From the NCBI GenBank assembly GCA_001898405.1, contig MKTW01000002.1, forward strand, positions 249,719 to 313,718: a stretch of 64,000 nt of DNA. The letters are read 5' to 3'. This document shows, piece after piece, positions 16,390 to 25,253 of this stretch (position 1 is the first letter of the stretch; every line of letters begins with the position of its first letter). This DNA is from Sphingobacteriales bacterium 44-61 (lineage in GTDB: Bacteria > Bacteroidota > Bacteroidia > Chitinophagales > Chitinophagaceae). Under the pieces are notes generated by a model. The model had not been told where the DNA came from and made no database searches. It saw only the letters and a program-made list of their open reading frames with translations. Both the position numbers and the translations under genes were made by a program.

Positions 16390-17244
16390 ATGAAACTACC
16401 TATCACCATAATCTTTCTGGCGGTCTGCAGCTTTGGTTATGCGCAGCAGGATAGCACTGTTGCAGATAGCAGCGAAACGCCACGTTCTACTTTTACCATT
16501 GGCGCCAGCTATGCCAATAATGCAAGCTATTATGGACAGAAAGCACTGGAGAAAACGCCTTATGTAGCAGCTGTGGCAAGCTACCGTCATAAATCCGGTT
16601 TGTATGCAACAGCCATGGCTTACCGCCTGCTGCATGATTCACAAACCGTTGCTTCGGCATCCAGCCTGGGAGCCGGTTATGCTTTCAATCTCAGCGAACG
16701 GCTTAGTGCAGATATCAGTTACAGCCATACATTTTATCCTTCTCATTCTCCTTTTCTGCAAGCAGCCAATGCAGATAATGCAAGTCTTGGTTTAACATAT
16801 ACCAACTGGTTGAGCTTTTCACTTAATGGCGATTACGCCTTCGGAAAAACAAACGATGTATTCGTTACAGCCGGCATTGGAAAAATGATCTCCCTGGGAA
16901 GTTTTAGTGAAAAAGACCTGGTAACGATCAACCCGGTGATCGATGTTACGGCCGGCACACAGCGTTTCTATGAAACCTATATTGAAGAAAAGAATTTCCG
17001 GGACAGTCTGCTTGGAATTATCGGTCCCATCCTGGGTCAGCCAGGAAACCCTCCTGCCACCACCACTAAAACGAAGACCAGTTTTGATCTGCTGTCGTAC
17101 AACCTGAAACTGCCCCTGGCTTATAACCGGGCACATTATATGCTTGAACTGGCATACCAATTGTCTGTTCTCGGGAAAAAAGCTCAAACAGGCTCAGGCC
17201 AGGTGAATTCATTTGTAACTGCCAGTTTTTATTACCAGTTTTAA
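16390..17244 (+). CDS. Predicted outer-membrane beta-barrel protein
   Basis: 284 residues. Signal peptide MKLPITIIFLAVCSFGYAQQ, then alternating strands typical of outer-membrane barrels (FTIGASYANNASYYG, LSADISYSHTFYPSH, FSLNGDYAFGKTNDVFVTAGIG) and a terminal strand ending in FYYQF, a C-terminal aromatic as expected for barrel assembly. No specific family recognised. It ends 16 bases before the response regulator and probably shares its transcript, suggesting the two-component system senses or controls the envelope. Confidence 0.65.
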   Translation: MKLPITIIFLAVCSFGYAQQDSTVADSSETPRSTFTIGASYANNASYYGQKALEKTPYVAAVASYRHKSGLYATAMAYRLLHDSQTVASASSLGAGYAFNLSERLSADISYSHTFYPSHSPFLQAANADNASLGLTYTNWLSFSLNGDYAFGKTNDVFVTAGIGKMISLGSFSEKDLVTINPVIDVTAGTQRFYETYIEEKNFRDSLLGIIGPILGQPGNPPATTTKTKTSFDLLSYNLKLPLAYNRAHYMLELAYQLSVLGKKAQTGSGQVNSFVTASFYYQF

Positions 17245-17260
17245 CGCATAATACCAGCGG

Positions 17261-17932
17261 ATGAAAGTACTGATCGTAGAAGATGAAAGGTCCATGGCAT
17301 TGGAAATGGAAGCATTCCTGATGAAGTCATACCTGTGCGATCTTGCATTCACAGCCAAACAGGGCATGAGACTGATGGAAGACAATCAATACGATTTTAT
17401 CTTACTGGACCTTGGCTTGCCGGATAAAGACGGCATGCTGGTGCTGGAAGAAGCAAAAAAGAATTGCCCGCAGGCTTCCTATATCATTCTCACCGCCAGA
17501 GGCGACCTGGAAGATCGTATCAAAGGGCTTGACCTCGGCGCTGATGACTACCTGGCCAAACCATTTTCCCTGCTCGAACTGCAATCGCGCATGCATGCGA
17601 TCGCCCGCCGCAAATCCGGCTTGAAAGATTCACAGGTTGACCTGGGTGATTTCAATGTCGATCTTCACCGGAGAGCGATTTCCTTTAATGGAGAAGACAT
17701 TGATCTGTCGCGCAAGGAATTTGATCTGCTGAGCTATTTATTATTACACAAGAACCGTCCCCTGACGCGCATGCAGCTTAGTGAACATATCTGGGGGAAT
17801 CTATCTTCTGATGATTATGATTCGAATTATATTGATGTGCACATCAAGAATATCCGGAAGAAACTGACCGTTTTTGCGCCGGCAGACTGGCTGCAGACGA
17901 TCAGAGGCATTGGTTATAAAATAAAGCTCTGA
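17261..17932 (+). CDS. OmpR-family response regulator
   Basis: 223 residues. Receiver domain with acidic pair E7/D8, phosphoacceptor D50 (FILLDLGLPDKDG) and conserved K100 (YLAKPF), then an OmpR/PhoB winged-helix domain (LSRKEFDLLSYLLLHKNRPLTR, SNYIDVHIKNIRKKL, IRGIGYKI). A DNA-binding transcription factor controlled by the kinase encoded two bases later. Likely targets include its own cluster, but no repeated binding site was established. Confidence 0.93.
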   Translation: MKVLIVEDERSMALEMEAFLMKSYLCDLAFTAKQGMRLMEDNQYDFILLDLGLPDKDGMLVLEEAKKNCPQASYIILTARGDLEDRIKGLDLGADDYLAKPFSLLELQSRMHAIARRKSGLKDSQVDLGDFNVDLHRRAISFNGEDIDLSRKEFDLLSYLLLHKNRPLTRMQLSEHIWGNLSSDDYDSNYIDVHIKNIRKKLTVFAPADWLQTIRGIGYKIKL

Positions 17933-17934
17933 AT

Positions 17935-19263
17935 TTGAAACTGCTTACCAAACTCACTCTTTTTGTAACGCTTTCAAAACTGGCGATCGTAACCCTGTTC
18001 GTATGGCTATTGCCTTTACTTGTAGAAAAGATTGCTTTTCAATACACCAATTATTACCTCGACCAGCAGAAAAAGAAAGTATTGAAAGTGATCAACCAAA
18101 ATGGTATTGATTATTATTTGCAGGGAGATTCCAGCTATGGCAGCTACACCATGCTGAAAGAAGAATACATCTCGCTGGAACCAGCCCGTACAATCCTTCC
18201 CGACACCATCCAAACATCGCAACGCCTGGTAGAAGGCGATACCCTCACCTATCGCGTACTGAATCATGAATTTTCTTATCAGGGCAAACCATACATGCTG
18301 GAGGTAGGTAAAACCACGGCCACCATCAACCAGTACAACCGCCCTTTACAAAAAGTGGCTTTATATGTGCTGATCGGGTTGATCGCCGTTACGATCATTA
18401 CCGATCTGATATATACAAGATTGTTGCTTCGCCCGCTGGACGTGATCATCCGGAGCAAACTGGTAAACAGTAAATTCCCTTTCAAAGAACATCTGCAACC
18501 TATCAAAACATCCACTTCTGATTTCAGGTACCTCGACGAATCGCTGATCCAGTTGATGAATAAGATCAGGGAAGATTTTGAAAGGGAGCGAGAGTTTACT
18601 TCCAATGCTTCGCATGAGTTGATGACGCCGATCACCATTTTGCAGAATAAAATGGAGAATTTGCTGATGGATGATCTGAGTGATGAAGCACAGGACAGGA
18701 TCATTGGTATGATGAAGACCTTAAACAGGTTGAAACGGATCGTTAGTTCATTGTTGTTGATCTCCCGGATAGAAAATGATCAGTTTGCCCGGTCAGAAAC
18801 AATAGATATCAAATCGCTGTTGCAGGAAGTGATCGACGAATTGCAGGACCGTCTACTCGCAAAAGGAGTGCAGCTTAAACTCTCTGTCCCCACGCGTGTA
18901 CTGGTAAAAGAAAGCAACAGGGACCTTCTTTTTCAGCTTGTTTATAATCTTATCAATAATGCCATCCGATACAACAAAGAAAATGGTTCTATCCATATCA
19001 ATGGAGAATTCCTTGGCAGCGGCGACTTCGTGTTACATATAGATGATACAGGCATTGGCATAGCGCCGGAAGCCATTGTCACACTTTTCAATCGTTTTAA
19101 GAAATCAGGCCGGTCAGAAGAAGAGGGATATGGATTGGGGCTTTCAATTGTAAAATCTATTGCAGATTATCATCAGTTGACGCTGGAAGTTTCGTCTAAG
19201 CTGGGAGAAGGAAGCCGCTTCACATTGATATTCCCTTCAGCGATCATAACGCGTAAAGCCTGA
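17935..19263 (+). CDS. Sensor histidine kinase
   Basis: 442 residues, TTG start two bases after the regulator stop. Two membrane helices (about 10-32 and 140-160) flank a ~105-residue periplasmic sensor region of unknown ligand; a HAMP-like stretch, the HisKA dimerisation domain with phosphoacceptor H227 (ASHELMTPI), and an HATPase domain with N box NLINNAIRYN, G1 DDTGIGI and G2 GYGLGLSIVK follow. It should phosphorylate the adjacent response regulator. The gene ends one base from the convergent folB. Confidence 0.93.
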   Translation: MKLLTKLTLFVTLSKLAIVTLFVWLLPLLVEKIAFQYTNYYLDQQKKKVLKVINQNGIDYYLQGDSSYGSYTMLKEEYISLEPARTILPDTIQTSQRLVEGDTLTYRVLNHEFSYQGKPYMLEVGKTTATINQYNRPLQKVALYVLIGLIAVTIITDLIYTRLLLRPLDVIIRSKLVNSKFPFKEHLQPIKTSTSDFRYLDESLIQLMNKIREDFEREREFTSNASHELMTPITILQNKMENLLMDDLSDEAQDRIIGMMKTLNRLKRIVSSLLLISRIENDQFARSETIDIKSLLQEVIDELQDRLLAKGVQLKLSVPTRVLVKESNRDLLFQLVYNLINNAIRYNKENGSIHINGEFLGSGDFVLHIDDTGIGIAPEAIVTLFNRFKKSGRSEEEGYGLGLSIVKSIADYHQLTLEVSSKLGEGSRFTLIFPSAIITRKA

Positions 19264-19264
19264 C

Positions 19265-19627
19265 TCAGAAATCGCATGTATATTTCACTTCCGCACTTCC
19301 CGAAAACTTATCAATCGGCGGGTTCAGCTTTTCTACCGAAACACTCACCATTTTTACAACAGGGAATTTATCATGCACCGCATGCGCTATGGTCTGCACC
19401 AGTGTTTCCAGCAGATCCACCGGCTGCTCCATAGTCTGATTGATTATTTCAAACAAAGCTGCATAATCGATCGTATTCCCCAGCGATAGTATTGTTTCCT
19501 GCCCGGGCTCATACCCTACCTGCATGTTCACCACGAAATCATTGCCTTTTTGCCTTTCTTCAGGATAAAGGCCATGATAAGCACGGAAGCGGACATTGTG
19601 CAGGGAGATGGTAATAAGACCGGGCAT
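19265..19627 (-). CDS. folB: Dihydroneopterin aldolase
   Basis: Folate synthesis enzyme that cleaves 7,8-dihydroneopterin. 120 residues from the ATG at 19627 (MPGLITISLHNVRFRAYHGLYPEERQ), which is the family length; the longer open frame upstream runs into trxB. The conserved FRAYHGLYPEE and the C-terminal VSVSVEKLNPP (catalytic lysine) are seen. It starts 10 bases after trxB and is probably cotranscribed. Confidence 0.9.
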   Translation of the reverse strand: MPGLITISLHNVRFRAYHGLYPEERQKGNDFVVNMQVGYEPGQETILSLGNTIDYAALFEIINQTMEQPVDLLETLVQTIAHAVHDKFPVVKMVSVSVEKLNPPIDKFSGSAEVKYTCDF

Positions 19628-19637
19628 ACAGTAATGA

Positions 19638-20588
19638 TTAATGAAGTCCTTTTGAGCTAAGATAACGTTCTGCATCCAACGCAGCCATGCAACCACTTCC
19701 CGCAGCAGTCACTGCCTGGCGGTAAATCTTATCCTGCACATCGCCGGCGGCAAACACCCCTTCCACATTTGTCCTGGAACTGCCGGGCACCGTTTTGATA
19801 TAACCTGCTTCATCCATATCCAGCACTCCTTTAAAGATATCAGAATTGGGCTGATGGCCGATGGCGACAAAGAAACCATTGACCGGTATTTCTTTCAGCT
19901 CGCCGGTCTGGGTATTTTTAATACGGACCCCGCTGACGGTTTTATCGCCGAGTATCTCATCTGTTTCTGTATTCCAGTACACTTTGATATTGGGTGTGTT
20001 CAGTACTCTTTCCTGCATCACTTTGCTGGCGCGCATTTCACCCTTGCGGACAAACATGTGCACAGTCGGAGCCAGTTTGGAAAGATATAACGCTTCTTCT
20101 GCTGCCGTATCCCCTGCTCCAACGATCGCCACTTCTTTGCCACGGAAGAAAAACCCATCGCATACAGCACAAGCGCTGACGCCAAAGCCATTCAGCCTTT
20201 CTTCACTGGGCAACCCCAGCCATTTGGCTGAAGCGCCGGTGGCGATAATGATGGCATCTGTCTCGATCCATTTTTCTTCATCGATCTCCACTTTAAAAGG
20301 ACGGCCGGAAAGGTCCACTTTGGTAGCCAGCCCGAAACGGATATCTGCACCCATTCTTTTTGCCTGCTTTTCAAAATCAACCATCATTTCAGGGCCCTGC
20401 ACACCATCGGCATAGCCGGGGTAATTTTCTACTTCAGTGGTGATGGTCAACTGGCCGCCGGGCTGAATGCCCTGGTACAGAACAGGCTTCAGGTTGGCCC
20501 TGGAGGCATAGATGGCTGCGGTATATCCTGCCGGTCCGCTGCCGATGATCAGCAGGGAAACTTTTTCATTTTCAGTCGTCTTTTCCAT
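19638..20588 (-). CDS. trxB: Thioredoxin reductase
   Basis: Low-molecular-weight flavoprotein that reduces thioredoxin with NADPH. 316 residues: FAD loop GSGPAG (16-21), GQLTITTEVENYPG, the redox pair C140-A-V-C143 followed by DGFFF, NADPH-binding loop VGAGDTAAEEA, and the C-terminal FAAGDVQDKIYRQ. All key residues are present; the active site is CAVC where E. coli has CATC. First gene of a trxB-folB pair with a promoter box just upstream. Confidence 0.95.
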   Translation of the reverse strand: MEKTTENEKVSLLIIGSGPAGYTAAIYASRANLKPVLYQGIQPGGQLTITTEVENYPGYADGVQGPEMMVDFEKQAKRMGADIRFGLATKVDLSGRPFKVEIDEEKWIETDAIIIATGASAKWLGLPSEERLNGFGVSACAVCDGFFFRGKEVAIVGAGDTAAEEALYLSKLAPTVHMFVRKGEMRASKVMQERVLNTPNIKVYWNTETDEILGDKTVSGVRIKNTQTGELKEIPVNGFFVAIGHQPNSDIFKGVLDMDEAGYIKTVPGSSRTNVEGVFAAGDVQDKIYRQAVTAAGSGCMAALDAERYLSSKGLH

Positions 20589-20610
20589 TCTTACAGAGGA
20601 ATTTAATCGT

Positions 20611-20618
20611 CAAAAATA
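20611..20618 (-). promoter_or_regulatory. -7 box TATTTTTG of trxB
   Basis: Perfect TAnnTTTG box ending 22 bases before the trxB ATG, a normal leader distance. A TTG lies farther upstream than usual (26-base gap), so the -33 element is uncertain. Confidence 0.45.
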
Positions 20619-20735
20619 AGCGTATTTGTGCGTTAAAAGCACGGCAACCGGCTTATCTGAATAGCATGTGTAAAACTGGTATAATAACAAGAAGGCAGAG
20701 GGATTGTTGTGGGTGAACGCTGGTATAGGATATTA

Positions 20736-20779
20736 AGAGAGCCGGGGTCTCCCAAATGTTGAGGAAACCCCGGCTCGTA
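20736..20779. repeat. Short copy of the intergenic palindrome; likely RND operon terminator
   Basis: GAGCCGGGGT (20739-20748) pairs with ACCCCGGCTC (20767-20776); the middle keeps the TTGAGGA of the larger copies near 35267 and 44623. Outer arms are missing. It lies about 27 bases past the RND pump stop codon, where it could end that transcript. Confidence 0.7.
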
Positions 20780-20802
20780 TATGTTTTTCGGCCATCGCAA
20801 CC

Positions 20803-23800
20803 CTATCCCAATCTCTCATCAATGATCTTCTTATCGATCTCTTCCTGCTTGCGATGTTCTTCCTGCAGGCGCTTCAATTTCTTGCCATAAGATATTCTCG
20901 TGATCAATGCAAACAATACCGGCACTACGAAGATCGCCAGCGTGGTAGCCGCCAGCATCCCGCCGAATACGGTCCAGCCGATCGTTTTACGGCTCTCCGC
21001 CGCCGCACCGCTTGCAAAAGCCAGTGGCAACACACCCAGGATAAAGGCCAGGGAAGTCATCACAATTGGCCTTAAACGCAGCCTTACCGCCTGCAGGGTC
21101 GCGTGCACGATATCGATGCCCCTGTCGACCCGCTCTTTGGCAAATTCCACGATCAGGATCGCATTCTTGGCAGCCAGACCGATCAGCGTGATCAGACCGA
21201 TCTGCGCATAGATATTATTGCTTAACGAAGGAATAAATGTCAACGTAAGGATCGAGCCAAAAGCCCCGATCGGAACCGCAAACAATACGGAGAAAGGCAC
21301 CGACCAGCTTTCATACAATGCCGCCAGGAACAGGAACACGAACACCAGTGAAATGGCGAAGATCGTGGTCTGCTGGCTGCCTGCTGCAATTTCCTCACGG
21401 CTCATACCGGAAAATTCATACCCATAACCAGCAGGAAGGGTTTTGGCCACTTCCCTTAAAGCTTCAAGGGCCTGGCCGCTACTGTAGCCGGGTTTGGGGG
21501 AACCATTGATCTCGATCGCCCGGTAGATATTGTAGTGGGAGAGCACCGCAGGCGCTTCTATCACTTTTGTGGTGATCAGTGAACCCAACGGCACCATATT
21601 CCCCTGACTGTTGCGTACATAATAACGGCTGATATTGCTCAGGTCGCCACGGAATGAACTGTCGGCCTGCGACATTACACGGAAGTTGCGGCCATACAGG
21701 TTAAAGTCATTCACATAGCTACTGCCGAGGAAAGTGGACAACGTAGCATATACATCCGATACAAGTACTCCCTGCTTTTTAGCCTGGTCTTTATCTACAT
21801 CCACCTGGTAGCTGGGTGTACGGGAATTAAAGAAGGTATACGCCATTCCTATTTCCGGACGCTGGTTAAGCTTGCCCAGGAATTCCATGGCCACCCTTTC
21901 AAATTGCTTGGCATCATCCGTGCTGCTTGTTTGTTGCAGTTCAAAAGTGAAACCGGAAGTGGCACCCAAACCAGGGATCGCAGGTGGTGCGATCGGAAGC
22001 ACACGGGCCTCCTTAAGGTCGGCCGTAACTGCCCTTATCTTATTGATCACATTTTGTACGTGGTGCTCCTTGCCTTTCCGGTCGTCCCATGGTTTCAAAC
22101 TCACAAACATGGTACCCACGTTCGATTTATTGGAGAAGCTGATGATGTTCAGACCAGCCAGACCACCCACTACATTGATCTCATCCAGTTTCTGTACACG
22201 CGCCATGATCTCTTTCAGCATTTCTATACTGCGCGTAGTAGAAGTAGCTTCAGGCATTTCATAGGTCACAAACATCCGTCCTTCATCTTCTGTAGGGATA
22301 AAGCCCGTGGGCTTGCTTTTGAACAGGAAGGTCAACCCTACGAATAAGGCCACCAGCATGATCAGCACATAAGGCGTTCCGCGTATCCATGCACCTACCC
22401 CATGCGTATAACCATTGGTAAGCCTGTTAAAATGTTTATTGAACCATGCAAAGAATTTTTCCAGGATATTCTTCTTTGCATTTTCATCTTTCGAAGGTTT
22501 AAGCAAAATGGTACAAAGCGCAGGCGTAAGTGAAAGCGCCACGAAGGCAGAGATCAGTACGGATACTGCGATCGTAATAGCGAACTGCTGATACAAACGG
22601 CCTACGATACCGGGAATAAAACCAACCGGAACGAATACCGCAGCAAGGATCAGGGCAATCGCAATAACCGGGGCGGAGATCTCCTTCATGGCTTTGCGGG
22701 TTGCTTCCTTGGGCGACATCTTTTCATGGTCAATATTGTGCTGCACTGCTTCCACCACCACGATCGCGTCATCCACCACAATACCGATCGCAAGCACGAA
22801 CGCAAACAGGGTCAGCGTATTGATCGTAAACCCAAGCGGACCAAAGAAGATAAACGTACCGATCAATGAAACAGGGATCGCCAGTACAGGGATCAGGGTC
22901 GCCCTCCAGTTTTGCAGGAAGAGGAATACCACCAATACCACCAGTATCAATGCTTCGATCAACGTGTGCATTACCTCGTTGATCGACACTTCCACCACTG
23001 AAGCTGTTTCCAGGGGAACCAGGAAATCCACATCAGGAGGGAAAGTCTTTTTCATGTCAGCAAGCGCTTTGTTGACACCCTTGTAAGTATCCAGCGCGTT
23101 AGCTCCCGGCGCCTGGTAGATCAACACAAAGGCTGCAGGCTTGCCGTTCACATAGGCATTGGCTGTATAATCGAATTTTCCCAACTCAACCCTTGCCACA
23201 TCGCGCAGGCGAACCAGGCTGCCATCGGCAGGTCTTGTTCTTACAACAATTTCTTCGAATTGAGCTTTTGTATTGATACGGCTATTGGTCAATATGCTGT
23301 ATTCAAAAGTCTGCCTGCCGGGCTGAGGATTGCCGCCTACTGTACCTGCAGCCACCTGCAGGTTCTGTTCCTGCAAAGCTGCATTCACTTCTGCAGGCGT
23401 AATGCCCAGTGCGGCCAGCTTTTCAGGGTTCAGCCAGATACGCATACTGAAATCGTCTGCACGCGAAAAGATATCACCCACACCTTTCACCCGGAGCAAC
23501 GCATCTTTCACATACAGGTTAACGTAGTTACCGATATAGGTAATATCATGCGTACCATTAGGAGAATAGAAAGCCAGCGCCATCATGATGCTGGGGTTTC
23601 TTTTCCTTACAGTAAGGCCTAATCTTTTTACCGCATCGGGTAAAGTCGGTTCAGCCACACTCACACGGTTCTGCACGTCCAGGGTTGCAATATCAATATT
23701 TGTACCCACCTGGAAGTTGACGGTGATGCTGCTCTGGCCGCTGCTGGTACTGTTACTGCTCATGTAAGTCATACCAGGCGTACCATTCACCTGCGTTTCT

Positions 23801-23997
23801 ATGGCCGTAGTAGTGGTTTGCTCCACAGTTTGCGCATCAGCACCGGTAAAGTTGCCGGAGATGGAAACAGTGGGCGGGGATATATCCGGGTATTGCGCCA
23901 CAGGAAGGTTGATCAGTGAAATGATACCCACCAATACCAGCACAATGGAGATCACAATGGCGGTAACCGGTCTTTTTATAAAAGTTTCTGCTATCAT
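20803..23997 (-). CDS. RND efflux pump inner-membrane subunit (HAE1 family)
   Basis: 1064-residue proton-driven exporter of the AcrB/MexB type. It starts MIAETFIKRPVTAIVISIVL, has the expected 12 helices and two large periplasmic loops, and keeps the paired aspartates of the proton relay in helix 4 (GIVVDDAIVVVEA) and the second-half signature YAQIGLITLIGLAAKNAILIVEFA. It forms a tripartite complex with the adaptor and TolC-like channel encoded upstream in the same operon, exporting drugs, dyes or endogenous toxic compounds. Substrate range cannot be predicted; no local repressor gene is present. Confidence 0.95.
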   Translation of the reverse strand: MIAETFIKRPVTAIVISIVLVLVGIISLINLPVAQYPDISPPTVSISGNFTGADAQTVEQTTTTAIETQVNGTPGMTYMSSNSTSSGQSSITVNFQVGTNIDIATLDVQNRVSVAEPTLPDAVKRLGLTVRKRNPSIMMALAFYSPNGTHDITYIGNYVNLYVKDALLRVKGVGDIFSRADDFSMRIWLNPEKLAALGITPAEVNAALQEQNLQVAAGTVGGNPQPGRQTFEYSILTNSRINTKAQFEEIVVRTRPADGSLVRLRDVARVELGKFDYTANAYVNGKPAAFVLIYQAPGANALDTYKGVNKALADMKKTFPPDVDFLVPLETASVVEVSINEVMHTLIEALILVVLVVFLFLQNWRATLIPVLAIPVSLIGTFIFFGPLGFTINTLTLFAFVLAIGIVVDDAIVVVEAVQHNIDHEKMSPKEATRKAMKEISAPVIAIALILAAVFVPVGFIPGIVGRLYQQFAITIAVSVLISAFVALSLTPALCTILLKPSKDENAKKNILEKFFAWFNKHFNRLTNGYTHGVGAWIRGTPYVLIMLVALFVGLTFLFKSKPTGFIPTEDEGRMFVTYEMPEATSTTRSIEMLKEIMARVQKLDEINVVGGLAGLNIISFSNKSNVGTMFVSLKPWDDRKGKEHHVQNVINKIRAVTADLKEARVLPIAPPAIPGLGATSGFTFELQQTSSTDDAKQFERVAMEFLGKLNQRPEIGMAYTFFNSRTPSYQVDVDKDQAKKQGVLVSDVYATLSTFLGSSYVNDFNLYGRNFRVMSQADSSFRGDLSNISRYYVRNSQGNMVPLGSLITTKVIEAPAVLSHYNIYRAIEINGSPKPGYSSGQALEALREVAKTLPAGYGYEFSGMSREEIAAGSQQTTIFAISLVFVFLFLAALYESWSVPFSVLFAVPIGAFGSILTLTFIPSLSNNIYAQIGLITLIGLAAKNAILIVEFAKERVDRGIDIVHATLQAVRLRLRPIVMTSLAFILGVLPLAFASGAAAESRKTIGWTVFGGMLAATTLAIFVVPVLFALITRISYGKKLKRLQEEHRKQEEIDKKIIDERLG

Positions 23998-24058
23998 GTT
24001 TGTGAATGGTAAGTGCAGGGGGTTGTATTACCTGCAACTGTCAAAAAATTATGTTCAT

Positions 24059-25198
24059 CTATTGTTTCGCAGGACCAGGATTTGCGCCAGCAGGAGGAGC
24101 AACAGCTACTTGTGCTCCTTCACGCAGGTTTTGCACACCCTGCACCACGATCTTCTCTCCTTCTTTCAAACCATCCTTCACGATGATGTCTGCTCCAAGC
24201 GCATTGCCCAGCACCAGTTTACGTTGAGACACTTTACTGCTGTCTCCTACCACGTAAACAAAGTACTCACCCAATTGCTCGGTAACGGCTTTATAAGGAA
24301 TGATCACTGATTTTTCCGAACCGCTGTTCAGCACGCGCACTGTAGTGTTCATGCCTGCTTTCAGGATCTTTTCTTTATTGGGGAACGACAATCTTATCTT
24401 GATCGTTGCTGTTTGAGGATCAACAGCACGGTCTATCGTGTACACAGAACCATGGAAAGGATATACATCCCCACCGAAAGCGATAGAGAAAGTGGAATCA
24501 CCCGGCTTTCTTGTTTTTTCCAGTTTTGCAAACTGGTAATATGCTTTTTGGTCTACAGAAAAATCAACAGCAACAGGATCATCTGTTGAAATGGTGTTCA
24601 GTACGGTCTGACCGGCAATAACCGATGTTCCGCTGCGGACCTGTGATATACCGATCGTACCTGTGAACGGAGCAGTAATGGTCGCAAATCCGACATTCGC
24701 TTTTACCGCATTTACATTGGCACGGGCTGCTGCTACCTGTTTTTTTGCAGCTTCCAGCGCAGCATCTGCATAATCTACCTGCTGCTTGGCGATCGCATCC
24801 TTTTTATCCAGTTCATGATAGCGGTCAGCATCTTTCTGCGCTTTCATAAGATTGGTTTCCTGTACCTGCAGGTTAGCTACTGCCTGTTCATAGTTTGCAC
24901 TGTATAACTGCTGATCGATTGAATACAACCGTTGCCCTTTTATCACTTTATCACCATCTTTGAAATGGATGCCAGTGATATAACCGGTAACCTGTGCGCG
25001 GATCTCGGTTTGATTGAGCGCCACTACAGTGCCGGGGTATTCATCATAAAATACAGCATTGGCCGACCTTGCTTCTTCTACTGTAACGGGAACAGCAGGG
25101 GGCGGGCCTGCCTGTTGTGCAGTTTGTTTACCGCCGCAGGCGGCCAGTAACAAGGCACCACTAATAACAGACCAGGTTTTGATTGATGTTAAAAACAT
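24059..25198 (-). CDS. RND efflux periplasmic adaptor (membrane fusion protein)
   Basis: 379 residues. Signal peptide with lipobox LLLAAC, so a lipoprotein anchored in the inner membrane. The barrel-sandwich half motif GYITGIHFKDGDKVIKGQRLYSID, a long coiled-coil hairpin (about 85-170, QVQETNLMKAQKDADRYHEL and the return arm), the second half with TITAPFTGTIGISQVRSG, then beta-barrel and membrane-proximal domains follow the AcrA order. It joins the RND pump to the outer-membrane channel. 61 bases before the pump gene. Confidence 0.93.
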   Translation of the reverse strand: MFLTSIKTWSVISGALLLAACGGKQTAQQAGPPPAVPVTVEEARSANAVFYDEYPGTVVALNQTEIRAQVTGYITGIHFKDGDKVIKGQRLYSIDQQLYSANYEQAVANLQVQETNLMKAQKDADRYHELDKKDAIAKQQVDYADAALEAAKKQVAAARANVNAVKANVGFATITAPFTGTIGISQVRSGTSVIAGQTVLNTISTDDPVAVDFSVDQKAYYQFAKLEKTRKPGDSTFSIAFGGDVYPFHGSVYTIDRAVDPQTATIKIRLSFPNKEKILKAGMNTTVRVLNSGSEKSVIIPYKAVTEQLGEYFVYVVGDSSKVSQRKLVLGNALGADIIVKDGLKEGEKIVVQGVQNLREGAQVAVAPPAGANPGPAKQ

Positions 25199-25253
25199 AC
25201 TTCTATATTAAATTCCAACTAAAAGATTGTATTGAACGAACGATTATAAATGA

